NCBI GenBank assembly: GCA_031546985.1
Contig: JAVBJN010000044.1
Span: 13,726 to 77,725, forward strand
Source of the DNA: JAVBJN01 sp031546985
Lineage (GTDB): Bacteria > Bacteroidota > Bacteroidia > Chitinophagales > Chitinophagaceae
Length of the DNA stretch: 64,000 nucleotides
Reading direction: 5' to 3'
The position numbers were made by a program, and so were the translations under genes. Below are positions 25,822-34,443 of the stretch, in pieces. The stretch's first letter is position 1. The number at the start of each line of letters is the position of its first letter. Below the pieces are notes generated by a model. It was not told the origin of the DNA. It worked only from the letters and a program-made list of their open reading frames with translations, and made no database searches.

Positions 25822-27033
25822 TTAGGTGTTGCCTTTTAATTTGTCGCCCATGTAACCAGATGAGCCGGAATCGGACTTGTCGTTGAAGTAAGGAGCTGAT
25901 GAACCGTGATTTGCCATGCTCTGTGACATTCGACCTGCCGCATTACCCATTGCATCTGCGGCAATGCTAGCTCCGGAAGAAACTGCTCCGATAGCACTAC
26001 TTGATGAACTGCTGAACATATTGGTAACTTTTTGACCCAATGCACCGCCGCCACCGGCATTGACAATGTAGTTGGCAACAGAAGGAACTGTGAAATACCC
26101 AACTATCCCGATAATCATAAAAACGAGATAGGCCATGTCCGTTCGGCTAAAGAAAGTATCACCATAAGCCTGGACCTGCGATAAATCCAGCTCCAGCATT
26201 TTTTCCTGGATCTTGCCGATAATGCTGCCAAAGATGTTGGCGACCGGTAACCATAAGAAAATATTAATATAACGTGCCAGCCAGACCGTAAGGGTATGCT
26301 GAAACCCATCAAAGACCGAAATGCCAAATACCAAGGGTCCCAATATGGACAACACAACCAATTGGAAGGTGCGTAGGGTGTCAATACACAATGCGGCAGC
26401 CTCAAATAATACCCGTAGTACTTCACTCATCCATTCTTTGACAGAATTGCGAAAATTATAGGAGGCCTTTGACATTGCGAATTTGATATCATTACCAATG
26501 CCTTCAATAAAACCTTCGTCTGAAGGATCTGCATTATCGTTGGTGTATTTATACCATTTATCCTGATCGCCACTTCCATTTTCTCCCACATACATTTGCC
26601 AGGCATTTGTTTTTTTGATGGCCTCTTCTTTCTTTTTCAGCAGAACCGCAATGGCCTTGTTGGAACCCTCCACCATTGCAGATGTAGCAGTTACAGTCGG
26701 TTGCATTACACCATTGATCATCCCCAAAACTGAAGGGAAAATCAGGATACAGAAACCTATAACAAATGGCCGGAATAGGGGATAGAAGTCGATAGGTTCC
26801 GCTCGGGCAAGGTGTCCCCATATTCGGGATGCGATGAACCATATAGCACCAAATCCAGCGATGCCTCGACCTACACCGATGAGTTTACTACATAACGGCA
26901 TCATCTCATCATACAGCTTGGCCAGAACGCTATGTAAGCTGTTCATTTCATCTGCAATGCCTTGTGCATTGCTCATATAAGGCAATACCATTCCCACTAC
27001 CGCCAGTATGGCGGTTATTCTTCTCTTTGCCAT
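25822..27033 (-). CDS. traJ: Conjugative transposon protein TraJ
   Basis: A 403-aa VirB6-like polytopic protein with a leader and five or more membrane segments (for example IAGFGAIWFIASRIWGHLAR, FVIGFCILIFPSVLGMI, and MAYLVFMIIGIVGYFTVPSV near 300-320). The Gly/Ser-rich C-terminal tail is usual. It forms part of the inner-membrane channel for DNA transfer. Confidence 0.87.
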   Translation of the reverse strand: MAKRRITAILAVVGMVLPYMSNAQGIADEMNSLHSVLAKLYDEMMPLCSKLIGVGRGIAGFGAIWFIASRIWGHLARAEPIDFYPLFRPFVIGFCILIFPSVLGMINGVMQPTVTATSAMVEGSNKAIAVLLKKKEEAIKKTNAWQMYVGENGSGDQDKWYKYTNDNADPSDEGFIEGIGNDIKFAMSKASYNFRNSVKEWMSEVLRVLFEAAALCIDTLRTFQLVVLSILGPLVFGISVFDGFQHTLTVWLARYINIFLWLPVANIFGSIIGKIQEKMLELDLSQVQAYGDTFFSRTDMAYLVFMIIGIVGYFTVPSVANYIVNAGGGGALGQKVTNMFSSSSSSAIGAVSSGASIAADAMGNAAGRMSQSMANHGSSAPYFNDKSDSGSSGYMGDKLKGNT

Positions 27034-27044
27034 GGGTTTATTTT

Positions 27045-27683
27045 TTAATCTTTTACACCATATACGCTCCTAAGCGTTGTAGCATCGTTTTTTTCTTTGG
27101 CCCGCTGCACCGCGAGTACCGTCGTATTGTTATTGAAATAGCGTAGGAACGTTAATTTGTCCTGCATTTCGAGATAGATTTGATCGATGGCCTTCAATCG
27201 CTCATCATCTGTCATCCGCATTTTGTTGGCGGTAATTACACCTGCGAGTTCATCCAGGTTTCTCAGGCTTTGTTGAAACAAGTTGTTGTATACGCGTCCC
27301 AGATAGACCAACTCTTGTTCGTTAAAGTTGTTGTCTTTCTGAAAGCGGTTAAATGCGCTTTTGTATTCCTGGATAAGAATGATCTGATAGTTGATGATGT
27401 CTGCCACCCGTTTGTATTTTTTTACGGAAGGATTAACTTGTAGTAAGCCATCCAAAAAGGCTTTATGAAGACTGAAATTCCCCTCGGAGATACTCTTTAC
27501 AGTATTGTAACCGCCTTCCAGGATTTGGTATCCTGCTTTCATGTCTTTTAGAATTTGCTTAAACTGGGCTAATTTTTCTACATTCAACAGCAGTTGTGCG
27601 ATCTCATCGACCTGGGCTGATGCCTTAAGGACAGTCAGTGCCGCACATACTGATAGGCAGGTAATGATTAGTATCTTTTTCAT
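27045..27683 (-). CDS. TraI-like exported helical protein, copy 3
   Basis: A 212-aa protein with signal peptide (MKKILIITCLSVCAALTVL, cleavage near ASAQ) and an all-helical mature part. KRVADIINYQIILIQEYKSAF, QELVYLGRVYNNLF and SVYGVKD at the end correspond to the same elements in the two genes upstream. Such proteins are annotated as TerB-like or DUF4141-related near tra genes. Probably a periplasmic part of the transfer apparatus. Confidence 0.68.
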   Translation of the reverse strand: MKKILIITCLSVCAALTVLKASAQVDEIAQLLLNVEKLAQFKQILKDMKAGYQILEGGYNTVKSISEGNFSLHKAFLDGLLQVNPSVKKYKRVADIINYQIILIQEYKSAFNRFQKDNNFNEQELVYLGRVYNNLFQQSLRNLDELAGVITANKMRMTDDERLKAIDQIYLEMQDKLTFLRYFNNNTTVLAVQRAKEKNDATTLRSVYGVKD

Positions 27684-27689
27684 GTCAGG

Positions 27690-28337
27690 TTATTTTTTAA
27701 TGCCTTGCCATACACGGCTGGTTTGTATAGCCGTGTTTTCCCTTATTCTCGAAATTGCCTGAGTCTTTAACTCGTTACTAAACTTTTGTGAGAAGGTGTA
27801 TTGATCCTGTACATCCAGATAAAGCTTGTCTATCCTTGCTATGCGTGCGTGATCTTCCATTTCCAGTTGACCGTTCGTCGTAATCAGGGTCAGTTCGTCT
27901 AAAGTGCGTCCGCAATCGTCCAGTAGCCGTTCAAAAACGCTTCGGATGTAATCCAGCTCTTCTTCATTAAAAGCATTACTTCGGGTAACCTGCCTATAGT
28001 TTCGTTTGTACTCCTGCAGGATTCTTACCTGCATCGCTACGATGTCAGCTACTTTGGCGTACTGCTTTATTTGAGGGTTTACCTTTTTCAGCGAATTGAA
28101 GTAGTCTCCATGTAAGTTCAATTCTCCTTTGGTCAGCCCACTGATGGTTGTTAGCCCTTCTTTGGCTATTTTATACCCCTTCTGCCCATATTCGAGATAA
28201 ACCTGCAATGCTGCAATCTGTTGGATCAGGTATTTCTTTTGCGTCTTTTTCTGCTGGAACCATTCAGCAGATGTCTGGGCGTTAATGGTTTCGGATACTG
28301 TAGTAAGGATGAACAGGAGCAAGCATATCTTCTTCAT
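27690..28337 (-). CDS. TraI-like exported helical protein, copy 2
   Basis: About 215 aa. Start at ATG 28337 gives the signal peptide MKKICLLLFILTTVSETINA. The mature chain has KVADIVAMQVRILQEYKRNYR, ELDYIRSVFERLLDDC and a Trp near the end (RVWQGIKK). It shares the domain of its two neighbours at low identity. The start lies 8 bases beyond the stop of copy 1. Confidence 0.68.
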   Translation of the reverse strand: MKKICLLLFILTTVSETINAQTSAEWFQQKKTQKKYLIQQIAALQVYLEYGQKGYKIAKEGLTTISGLTKGELNLHGDYFNSLKKVNPQIKQYAKVADIVAMQVRILQEYKRNYRQVTRSNAFNEEELDYIRSVFERLLDDCGRTLDELTLITTNGQLEMEDHARIARIDKLYLDVQDQYTFSQKFSNELKTQAISRIRENTAIQTSRVWQGIKK

Positions 28338-28344
28338 AATTGAC

Positions 28345-29031
28345 CTATTTAATTCCATAAAGTGTTTTCACTACGTCTACCTCGTGTTGCGTCTTGGCCC
28401 GTTGAAGACTCAGCAATATGTTTTGCTGGTTGAATCGGGTGAGGTCACTATAATTGTTGTCCACCTGGTCAGCCGCCTTGTTGATAATGTCTAATCGTTG
28501 GGCATCACTCATTTGCATCGTAAAGGATTTTACGATCAAGGTGATTTGGTCGATGTTCTTCAGGCTTTCCGCCAATATGCCCGAATAGACCTTAGCCATG
28601 TATTCCAGTTCGTTTGTTGTGAAATGCCGGTCCTTGTTCAATACATTCCAGATACGGTTGTATTCCTCCATCAACCTGACTTGCTTTTGGGATATATCAC
28701 GAATCCGCTGGTAATAGGAGATGATTGATTTTACTTTGGCCAGCTCTTCATAATATTTACGGTACTGTTCCTTTTGCTTTTCAGCCCATCCGGAAATTTC
28801 CTTGAGTTTTAGTTTAGATAAGGTGTTTTCCAGTGTTTTTTGGGCATTCTGGAGCCAGATGGTTTTGTTTTGTAACCGTTGTATCTGCAAGTCAACAGCC
28901 TTAATGACTTTTATCACCGCTTTTTTGATGATCTCCAAAATGGCTATTGGTGTAGCATTCGCCTGGTTGGTTGGAAGCACAGTTAAGGAAAGACATAATG
29001 CCAACGTCAGCATCTTCATCACTTTTTTCAT
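28345..29031 (-). CDS. traI: TraI-like conjugal transfer protein, copy 1
   Basis: A 228-aa protein with signal peptide (cleavage near NANA) followed by a long helix and the common domain (IISYYQRIRDISQKQVRLME, ELEYMAKVYSGILAESLKN, KTLYGIK). This copy is nearest to the usual TraI of Bacteroidota elements and lies directly after traG, as expected. It is the longest of the three and has an extra N-terminal coiled stretch. Confidence 0.72.
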   Translation of the reverse strand: MKKVMKMLTLALCLSLTVLPTNQANATPIAILEIIKKAVIKVIKAVDLQIQRLQNKTIWLQNAQKTLENTLSKLKLKEISGWAEKQKEQYRKYYEELAKVKSIISYYQRIRDISQKQVRLMEEYNRIWNVLNKDRHFTTNELEYMAKVYSGILAESLKNIDQITLIVKSFTMQMSDAQRLDIINKAADQVDNNYSDLTRFNQQNILLSLQRAKTQHEVDVVKTLYGIK

Positions 29032-29043
29032 ATCACATAGGTT

Positions 29044-31512
29044 TTAATTCATACTTCTTAAATCTTCCGCCATTGCGGAAATAGCTTTCTGTATGTTTCC
29101 CCCAAACTTATCAGCGTATTCCATGAGCTTTACCTTTTCTGTCTGCTCAGTAGTGTAGGCGAGGTATTCTTCCAATGAAACTTCAGTGCGGTAAACTTTA
29201 CTTATTGTCCCGCCCAGGCTGATGAATACCTCTTTGTATTTTTTAGTAGGATCATTGGATTTGTTTACAGAAAGTACCAATGCTTTTTCTTTTTCTGTTA
29301 ACCCCAAGAGTTCCTGTATTTGATCGAACTTGTTTTGGTATTTGGATTGGTCCAATAGGATCTTACAGTCACTATTATTGATGATGGCCTGTTTAACTAC
29401 GGGTGAAGAGATGATGTCTTCGACTTCTTGGGTGACAACAATCGCTTCCCCAAAGAATTTGCGGACGGTTTTGAAGAGGTATTTGATGTATTCCGCAAAC
29501 CCTTCTTTCATCAGGGCTTTCCAGGCTTCCTCAATGAGTATCATTTTACGAACGCCCTTCATTTTACGCATCTTGTTGATGAATACTTCCATGATGATGA
29601 TCGTAACCACCGGGAAGAGAATGGGGTGATCCTTGATCGCATCAAGCTCGAAAACGATGAACCGTTCTTGCAGCAGGTTTAAATTCTCGGTGGCATTTAG
29701 AAGGTAGTCAAATTCACCTCCTTCGAAATAGGGCCGTAGAACATATAAGAAGTTGTCAATGTCAAAATCCTTTTCTTTGACGTTATCATTTTTGAGCACC
29801 TGAATGTAGCTGTCCAGTAGGAAAGTATATAAGCTGTTGAAACAGGGGAAAATAGCCGGATGATTTTCCAAGTGGGTGTAGTACCCGCCTATTGCGTTGG
29901 ATAGAGCCACATACTCACTACGCTTAAATGTCTCGTCGTCTTTTTTCCATAGTGCCAGCAGTAGGGTTTTAATACTCTCCTTCTTTTCAGTATCTAAATT
30001 ATCTCCGGCTCCAATAAAGAAGGGATTAAAACGTATGGGGTTTTCTTCGCTGTAGGTGAAGTAATAACCATTGACCATGTCGCACAGTCCTTTGTAGCTA
30101 TGCCCCACATCAACCAACACAACATGCGTACCTTGCTCATAATAGCTACGAACCATGTGGTTCGTAAAGAAGGATTTACCAGAGCCTGAAGGACCTAGGA
30201 TAAACTTGTTGCGATTGGTACAGATGCCTTTTTTAACAGGCTCATCCGAAATGTCCACATGCACAGGGTTACCCGTCAGCCGGTCGCCCAAACGGATGCC
30301 CATTGGGCTGATCGAAGAACGATAACCGGTTTCCAGGTTGAGGAAACATGCAGCTTGTTCCGCGAATGTGTCAAAGGAATCGTTCATCGGGAAATCGGCG
30401 GCATTTCCGGGAATGCCAGCCCAGAATATTTGGGGCGCACCGATTGTTTCCTGTTTGGCCACCGCGTCCATTTGTGCGAGGGCCGAGGAAACCATGTTTT
30501 TGAGTTCCTTCAGTTCTTCTTTTTCATCCGTCCATACCAAAACATTATAATGAGCCTTTACAGGTAGTCGTTGTTGGCTGATCGCCTCATTTAAGAAATC
30601 GTTGGTTGCGTCTCTCGCGATCAGGTTTTCCCTGCTATAGGCGGATAGGGATTGAAGTCTGAGCCTTTTGCTTTCCAGCTTTTGAATGGTCTTCTGTGCA
30701 TCTTCGATAAAGATGTACTGGTTGTAGATATGGGAGCAAGAAAGAAGTTGTCCCAAGGTGGCAGCAAACCCAACGCTAAATTTGGTTTTATCGGTAGAGT
30801 ACCGGTCGTAATTAATGCGGCTGCCACAAAGCGCAGGTAAGTCTGCCGCGTCCCCCAATGTGTATAGTTGGCAATGTTTAGGCCCCACTTGTAAACCATC
30901 ACTGAAAGCAATATCGCTGATGCTCAATGGGGTGTTAGCATCACCTAAACCACAGTATTGTTCAATAAGTCCCATTTTTCTACTGTGGCTAATGAGATCA
31001 TCCTCCTTCAAACGGGTAAGCTGTATAAAGCCACTGTCTTCTAGAATCCTTTTGAACTGACCGGCGCAATCTAAGAAGTCCTGTAGGAGCCCAGGCTTTA
31101 GTGTTTCTTCCGGAACAATAGATTTACGCAGTAAGCTGGAGAAGAGAGACGAAGATGGTTTTCTCCCCATTGGCTTTTGGGTGAGCATGATATAGCAGGA
31201 ATGATTCAGAAATGGCCTTTCGTTAAAGAATCGATCACTGCTCCTGCTCAGAAAACTGGTGTCCTCGTTTCTAAAGTCAGGTTTGAAGGTGTCTTTTAAA
31301 AACCAGTCCTGCTTGTGAAAAATGCTAAACCGGGGTAATACCTTAATCGCCTTTATCCATGTCTGGTGGAATGCTTCGTACTCATGATCAGATAGCGTAA
31401 ATATCTCTGGCAGTTCGGCTTTAAATACAATGGTAATATCTCCCTGTTTGCTTAGTATGCAATCATGTTCGACATCCATGATCGGTAAAATTTCATCCAA
31501 CACTTTTTCCAT
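29044..31512 (-). CDS. traG: TraG-family conjugation ATPase (VirB4-like)
   Basis: An 822-aa cytosolic ATPase that powers pilus and channel assembly. Walker A GPSGSGKS (440-447) and Walker B MILIEEAW (657-664) are intact, with the VTQEVEDII stretch after it, and the N-terminal CagE/TrbE-type region is complete. Full length for the family. It is followed by the TraI-like genes. This gene makes the transfer module appear potentially functional rather than decayed. Confidence 0.92.
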   Translation of the reverse strand: MEKVLDEILPIMDVEHDCILSKQGDITIVFKAELPEIFTLSDHEYEAFHQTWIKAIKVLPRFSIFHKQDWFLKDTFKPDFRNEDTSFLSRSSDRFFNERPFLNHSCYIMLTQKPMGRKPSSSLFSSLLRKSIVPEETLKPGLLQDFLDCAGQFKRILEDSGFIQLTRLKEDDLISHSRKMGLIEQYCGLGDANTPLSISDIAFSDGLQVGPKHCQLYTLGDAADLPALCGSRINYDRYSTDKTKFSVGFAATLGQLLSCSHIYNQYIFIEDAQKTIQKLESKRLRLQSLSAYSRENLIARDATNDFLNEAISQQRLPVKAHYNVLVWTDEKEELKELKNMVSSALAQMDAVAKQETIGAPQIFWAGIPGNAADFPMNDSFDTFAEQAACFLNLETGYRSSISPMGIRLGDRLTGNPVHVDISDEPVKKGICTNRNKFILGPSGSGKSFFTNHMVRSYYEQGTHVVLVDVGHSYKGLCDMVNGYYFTYSEENPIRFNPFFIGAGDNLDTEKKESIKTLLLALWKKDDETFKRSEYVALSNAIGGYYTHLENHPAIFPCFNSLYTFLLDSYIQVLKNDNVKEKDFDIDNFLYVLRPYFEGGEFDYLLNATENLNLLQERFIVFELDAIKDHPILFPVVTIIIMEVFINKMRKMKGVRKMILIEEAWKALMKEGFAEYIKYLFKTVRKFFGEAIVVTQEVEDIISSPVVKQAIINNSDCKILLDQSKYQNKFDQIQELLGLTEKEKALVLSVNKSNDPTKKYKEVFISLGGTISKVYRTEVSLEEYLAYTTEQTEKVKLMEYADKFGGNIQKAISAMAEDLRSMN

Positions 31513-31548
31513 CTTACTTTTATTTTAATGGTTCTCACTCTTAGAACA

Positions 31549-32376
31549 TCATAGTTTGGTACCTCTGCGTTGTCGCTTTATGGATTGATCCGATACTTTC
31601 GTTTGCTGCGACTCTGATTGTTGTCTTTGTAATTTTTTGATGTTCTCATTTATCGTTTCTTCAATACCGGTCTCTTTCCAATGAATTATTTTGGCCTCGA
31701 AATGTGGTTTAATATTGATTTTCTTTAAGTCTTCCGTTTCCGCATAACCCCATTTTCTATTAACCCCAACAGGATCTAATACCCGCTCATGAGGAAATTC
31801 AATTACAATCAATTCTTTAGGGATAGCTAGGATGGTGTTAAAGTCTGGTTCCTGAAACTCGCGTGTTCTTGGGTTGTAGGGAATGATATACCGGTTCTTT
31901 ACTTCGTCGTAATAATTGTCTATTTCGCTAAACTGGATTCCTTTGGAATGAAAGTCATCTTTTGGTCGAAGCATATCCATTGGAATATCTACATAGAATA
32001 GATGACCAGCAATATCAATGGTAGTTAGCCTTCCCATTTGCCTTTGTTGCAGTGCTGACTGGTCGACCATCAAGTCAAAATCAGTTTTCCCCTTAATGTT
32101 TCGCATCGAAATCCCATATTTTTCGGCCATTCCTACAGGGTCGAGATCGACCATCTCTGGTATTTGTAAGGTTGTAATCTCTTGATCCGTGCCAAAAAGG
32201 GATGGTAGGTTTTTATCCTTTATGCTATAGTCAAAGACATATCCATTGCCGACATCCTTCATTTCAAAGAAAGAAATGACATTTTCAGGATTTGATTTTT
32301 CTCTCAATTCAACCTTGTCTACATCTACAAGAAAGTCGGTTCCTTCAATAGTATAAATCGGAAGTTTTCTTTTCAT
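31549..32376 (-). CDS. Hypothetical protein of the tra operon
   Basis: A 275-aa soluble protein between traF and traG. It contains two related halves (MVDLDPVGMAEKYGISMRNI near 75-95 and ERVLDPVGVNRKWGYAETED near 195-215), each an LDPVG-x-KxG pattern, which suggests an internal duplication. The C-terminus is Gln-rich and basic. It overlaps traF by 4 bases. Similar proteins occur in this place in other Bacteroidota elements; function unknown. Confidence 0.6.
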   Translation of the reverse strand: MKRKLPIYTIEGTDFLVDVDKVELREKSNPENVISFFEMKDVGNGYVFDYSIKDKNLPSLFGTDQEITTLQIPEMVDLDPVGMAEKYGISMRNIKGKTDFDLMVDQSALQQRQMGRLTTIDIAGHLFYVDIPMDMLRPKDDFHSKGIQFSEIDNYYDEVKNRYIIPYNPRTREFQEPDFNTILAIPKELIVIEFPHERVLDPVGVNRKWGYAETEDLKKINIKPHFEAKIIHWKETGIEETINENIKKLQRQQSESQQTKVSDQSIKRQRRGTKL

Positions 32377-32702
32377 GGTCTTTTAGTTTTAATGAGTATG
32401 AAAACTTTTCTACTCCGGGATTTAATCACTTTAGGTACCTGTTTACGGGCAAGGCTTTTCATTAGACCATGTTCACCATATTTATTGCTCATGCGATAAA
32501 TGCGTATGACCAGAAAAGTGCCAGCAGTAAGAATAACTCCGATGCATATAAGAGATGGTATTCCAATGATGTACATGATGGCAAAGAGAATAAGCAGGAT
32601 CACCACTCCGCCGCACAGATACCATATATACTGGGCCTTTAAGCCTTTGAACTCAATGCTCTGGTTAATGCCCTTATTGATTTTGTAAACGCTGTTTGCC
32701 AT
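32373..32702 (-). CDS. traF: TraF-like protein (DUF4133, VirB3-like)
   Basis: A 109-aa membrane protein. YKINKGINQSIEFKGLKAQY is the conserved DUF4133 start, followed by two membrane helices (about 27-46 and 49-66) and the GLMKSLARKQVPKVI region. It is the VirB3-like partner of the TraG ATPase. It lies in the usual traE-traF-traG order, with an extra gene before traG. Confidence 0.88.
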   Translation of the reverse strand: MANSVYKINKGINQSIEFKGLKAQYIWYLCGGVVILLILFAIMYIIGIPSLICIGVILTAGTFLVIRIYRMSNKYGEHGLMKSLARKQVPKVIKSRSRKVFILIKTKRP

Positions 32703-32738
32703 TTGTTATGAATATTTCAGTATTCTACTGCTGATCTA

Positions 32739-33167
32739 CTAATGGATATGGTTATGTATCTGCTCGATGATGGCATATCTTAAATGCCGGTTATTTTCGG
32801 TCTCTACAGAAAACTCAAAGCTTTCGAAACAGTCTTTACATGCATTGATCACGTCAATGATCTCGGAGGTCAGGGTGCCATTCTCTTTCAGCCGGTAGTA
32901 ATGATCCTCGAACTCTTCTTCCAGCACAGATCGGATATATAGAAATTTAGAAGGCTTGAGTTGCTTTGTCATTTCTTCCAGGCATAATTCTTCAATGGCA
33001 TATAGGGGCCTACCTTCTGCTTGCAGTTTCTCCACAAGAGGTAGAACACCATTTACTTTTTCCTCCAGGTACTGCGTGACGGAAAAATCATTTTGTAGGC
33101 TAATCATCAGATCCGGATTATGGTGAACGATGTAAGCCCACATTTTTTCTTTCAGGATGTTTTGCAT
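32739..33167 (-). CDS. DUF1896-like small protein in the tra operon
   Basis: A 142-aa soluble protein. MWAYIVHHNPDLMISLQND, VTQYLEEKV, AIEELCLEEMTKQLKPSKF and LEEEF are close to what I know of the DUF1896 family, which occurs in Bacteroidota mobile elements. Here it is inserted between traE and traF. Function unknown. Confidence 0.6.
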   Translation of the reverse strand: MQNILKEKMWAYIVHHNPDLMISLQNDFSVTQYLEEKVNGVLPLVEKLQAEGRPLYAIEELCLEEMTKQLKPSKFLYIRSVLEEEFEDHYYRLKENGTLTSEIIDVINACKDCFESFEFSVETENNRHLRYAIIEQIHNHIH

Positions 33168-33176
33168 AACTCCGAT

Positions 33177-33527
33177 TTAGATTCCAAAGAAGGATTTGAT
33201 AACAGTGGTAACAACAACCAGGAAAACACAGCTGCCAAACCATGCCGCGGCCACTTTTCCTGTGTCCTGGTCACCTGCGTTCCACTTTTGATACACTTTC
33301 ACAGCTCCAATAAGGCCGACAATAGCACCTACTGCGTACATAAGGTTCGTGCCTGCCGCGAAGTAGCTGCGAACCTTTTGGTTCGCTTCATTGATTCCGG
33401 CGATGCCATCCTGGGCAAATGCCGAATAACGACAAACGATAATAGCCGCCATTGTGATACCGAAGGAGATTAACTTCTTTCGGTTCAGCTTTACTTGTTT
33501 CTTTCTCTTCATTTCCATAACACACAT
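33177..33527 (-). CDS. traE: TraE-like protein (DUF4134, VirB2-like pilin)
   Basis: A 116-aa protein with signal-like helix (ISFGITMAAIIVCRYSAFAQ), then GINEANQKVRSYF, a helix MYAVGAIVGLIGAVKVYQKW, GDQDTGKVAAAWFG and a last helix. This is the DUF4134 pattern, thought to be the pilin-like subunit. Three ATG codons (33527, 33518, 33512) could start it; I keep the first. Confidence 0.87.
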   Translation of the reverse strand: MCVMEMKRKKQVKLNRKKLISFGITMAAIIVCRYSAFAQDGIAGINEANQKVRSYFAAGTNLMYAVGAIVGLIGAVKVYQKWNAGDQDTGKVAAAWFGSCVFLVVVTTVIKSFFGI

Positions 33528-33643
33528 TTTTTAAAGCTTTGAATAGGAATAAAAAAGCGGAGGATCTCGCCGACACATACCCGTTTCCTGTCACACCATG
33601 CTATTCCGCACCGGGACGGTCAGGGAGATGCCTCCGCAATGGA

Positions 33644-34126
33644 CTATACGCTGGCCCTCCACAACAAATCCATTCTACTTTCACTCAGCGTATGCGTCCC
33701 ATATTTTTGGGTTTCTGAAACAATAAGATTGTTGATTGCCTCCCGGAATGCAGGTTTGTTCAGAGCGGGGTATTGTTTGATCTGGCTATGCAGTGCCGTC
33801 AGAAACTCTTCTTGGATGTAATTTTTATCGGAAGCGTCCTGTATTATTCTCTTTAAAAGACCGGAGAGTTCGTTGGCTTGCTTGAACAGAAGGTCTGTTT
33901 CCTCATCCGCGATTAGGGGGATAACCGCAGCGCCGGGCGTGGTAACATCTTCAGCTGTGTTAAATTCATCTTTACGCAAAAATGTATCACGACCATACCG
34001 GTTCTTGCCAGATAGTAGTTGTTTAATGTCGCCTTTAAAGTATTTAATCAGGACTACGAAATAGTAGAGGGTAGACAGCAGCAGTATTGCTGTTAGGTAT
34101 TGTCCCCAGGAGATGTTTGTAAACAT
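33644..34126 (-). CDS. Membrane-anchored small protein heading the tra operon
   Basis: About 160 aa with ATG 34126 (MFTNISWGQYLTAILLLSTL). One N-terminal membrane helix, then a cytosolic helical part (NELSGLLKRIIQDASDKNY, NKPAFREAINNLIVSETQKYG). It is the first gene of the tra transcript, 117 bases before traE. Similar heads of tra operons exist in Bacteroidota elements; function unknown. Confidence 0.6.
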   Translation of the reverse strand: MFTNISWGQYLTAILLLSTLYYFVVLIKYFKGDIKQLLSGKNRYGRDTFLRKDEFNTAEDVTTPGAAVIPLIADEETDLLFKQANELSGLLKRIIQDASDKNYIQEEFLTALHSQIKQYPALNKPAFREAINNLIVSETQKYGTHTLSESRMDLLWRASV

Positions 34127-34182
34127 AGTTGTGTTTTTTTCTGACACAAAAATGCTTTGAGTGGGAAACCTTAATTCACAGC

Positions 34183-34200
34183 TTTTCCCAGCTGGGAAAA
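34183..34200. promoter_or_regulatory. 18-bp perfect palindrome upstream of the tra operon
   Basis: TTTTCCCAGCTGGGAAAA is a perfect palindrome 57 bases before the first tra-operon start, in a 317-base AT-rich gap to the CBASS stop. Its place fits an operator for a dimeric regulator. The rest of 34127-34443 has no gene. Confidence 0.55.
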
Positions 34201-34443
34201 ATTTATTTTAGCACCTAAAGTGGTAAGCGTTGATCTAAATAGAAGCATTGTTGGACGAAGAATAGGTGGTAAGTGGCCATTTTCATCCTTTTTGACCCTT
34301 ATTTTAAGGGTATGCTAGTTGGTCAGTCAATCAATGGAAATCATTGTTTATTGCATTTAAACTAGTAAGCCCTAACTTACATTGATATATAGATTTGGGC
34401 TTGGTAAGTTGAGCCGACGGGCAAGTGTATATGCTGATGACTA

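Noticed and set aside
27045..28337. Tellurite resistance (TerB) genes
   Set aside because: Such labels are often given to these exported helical proteins, but the signal peptides and the place between traG and traJ show a transfer function.
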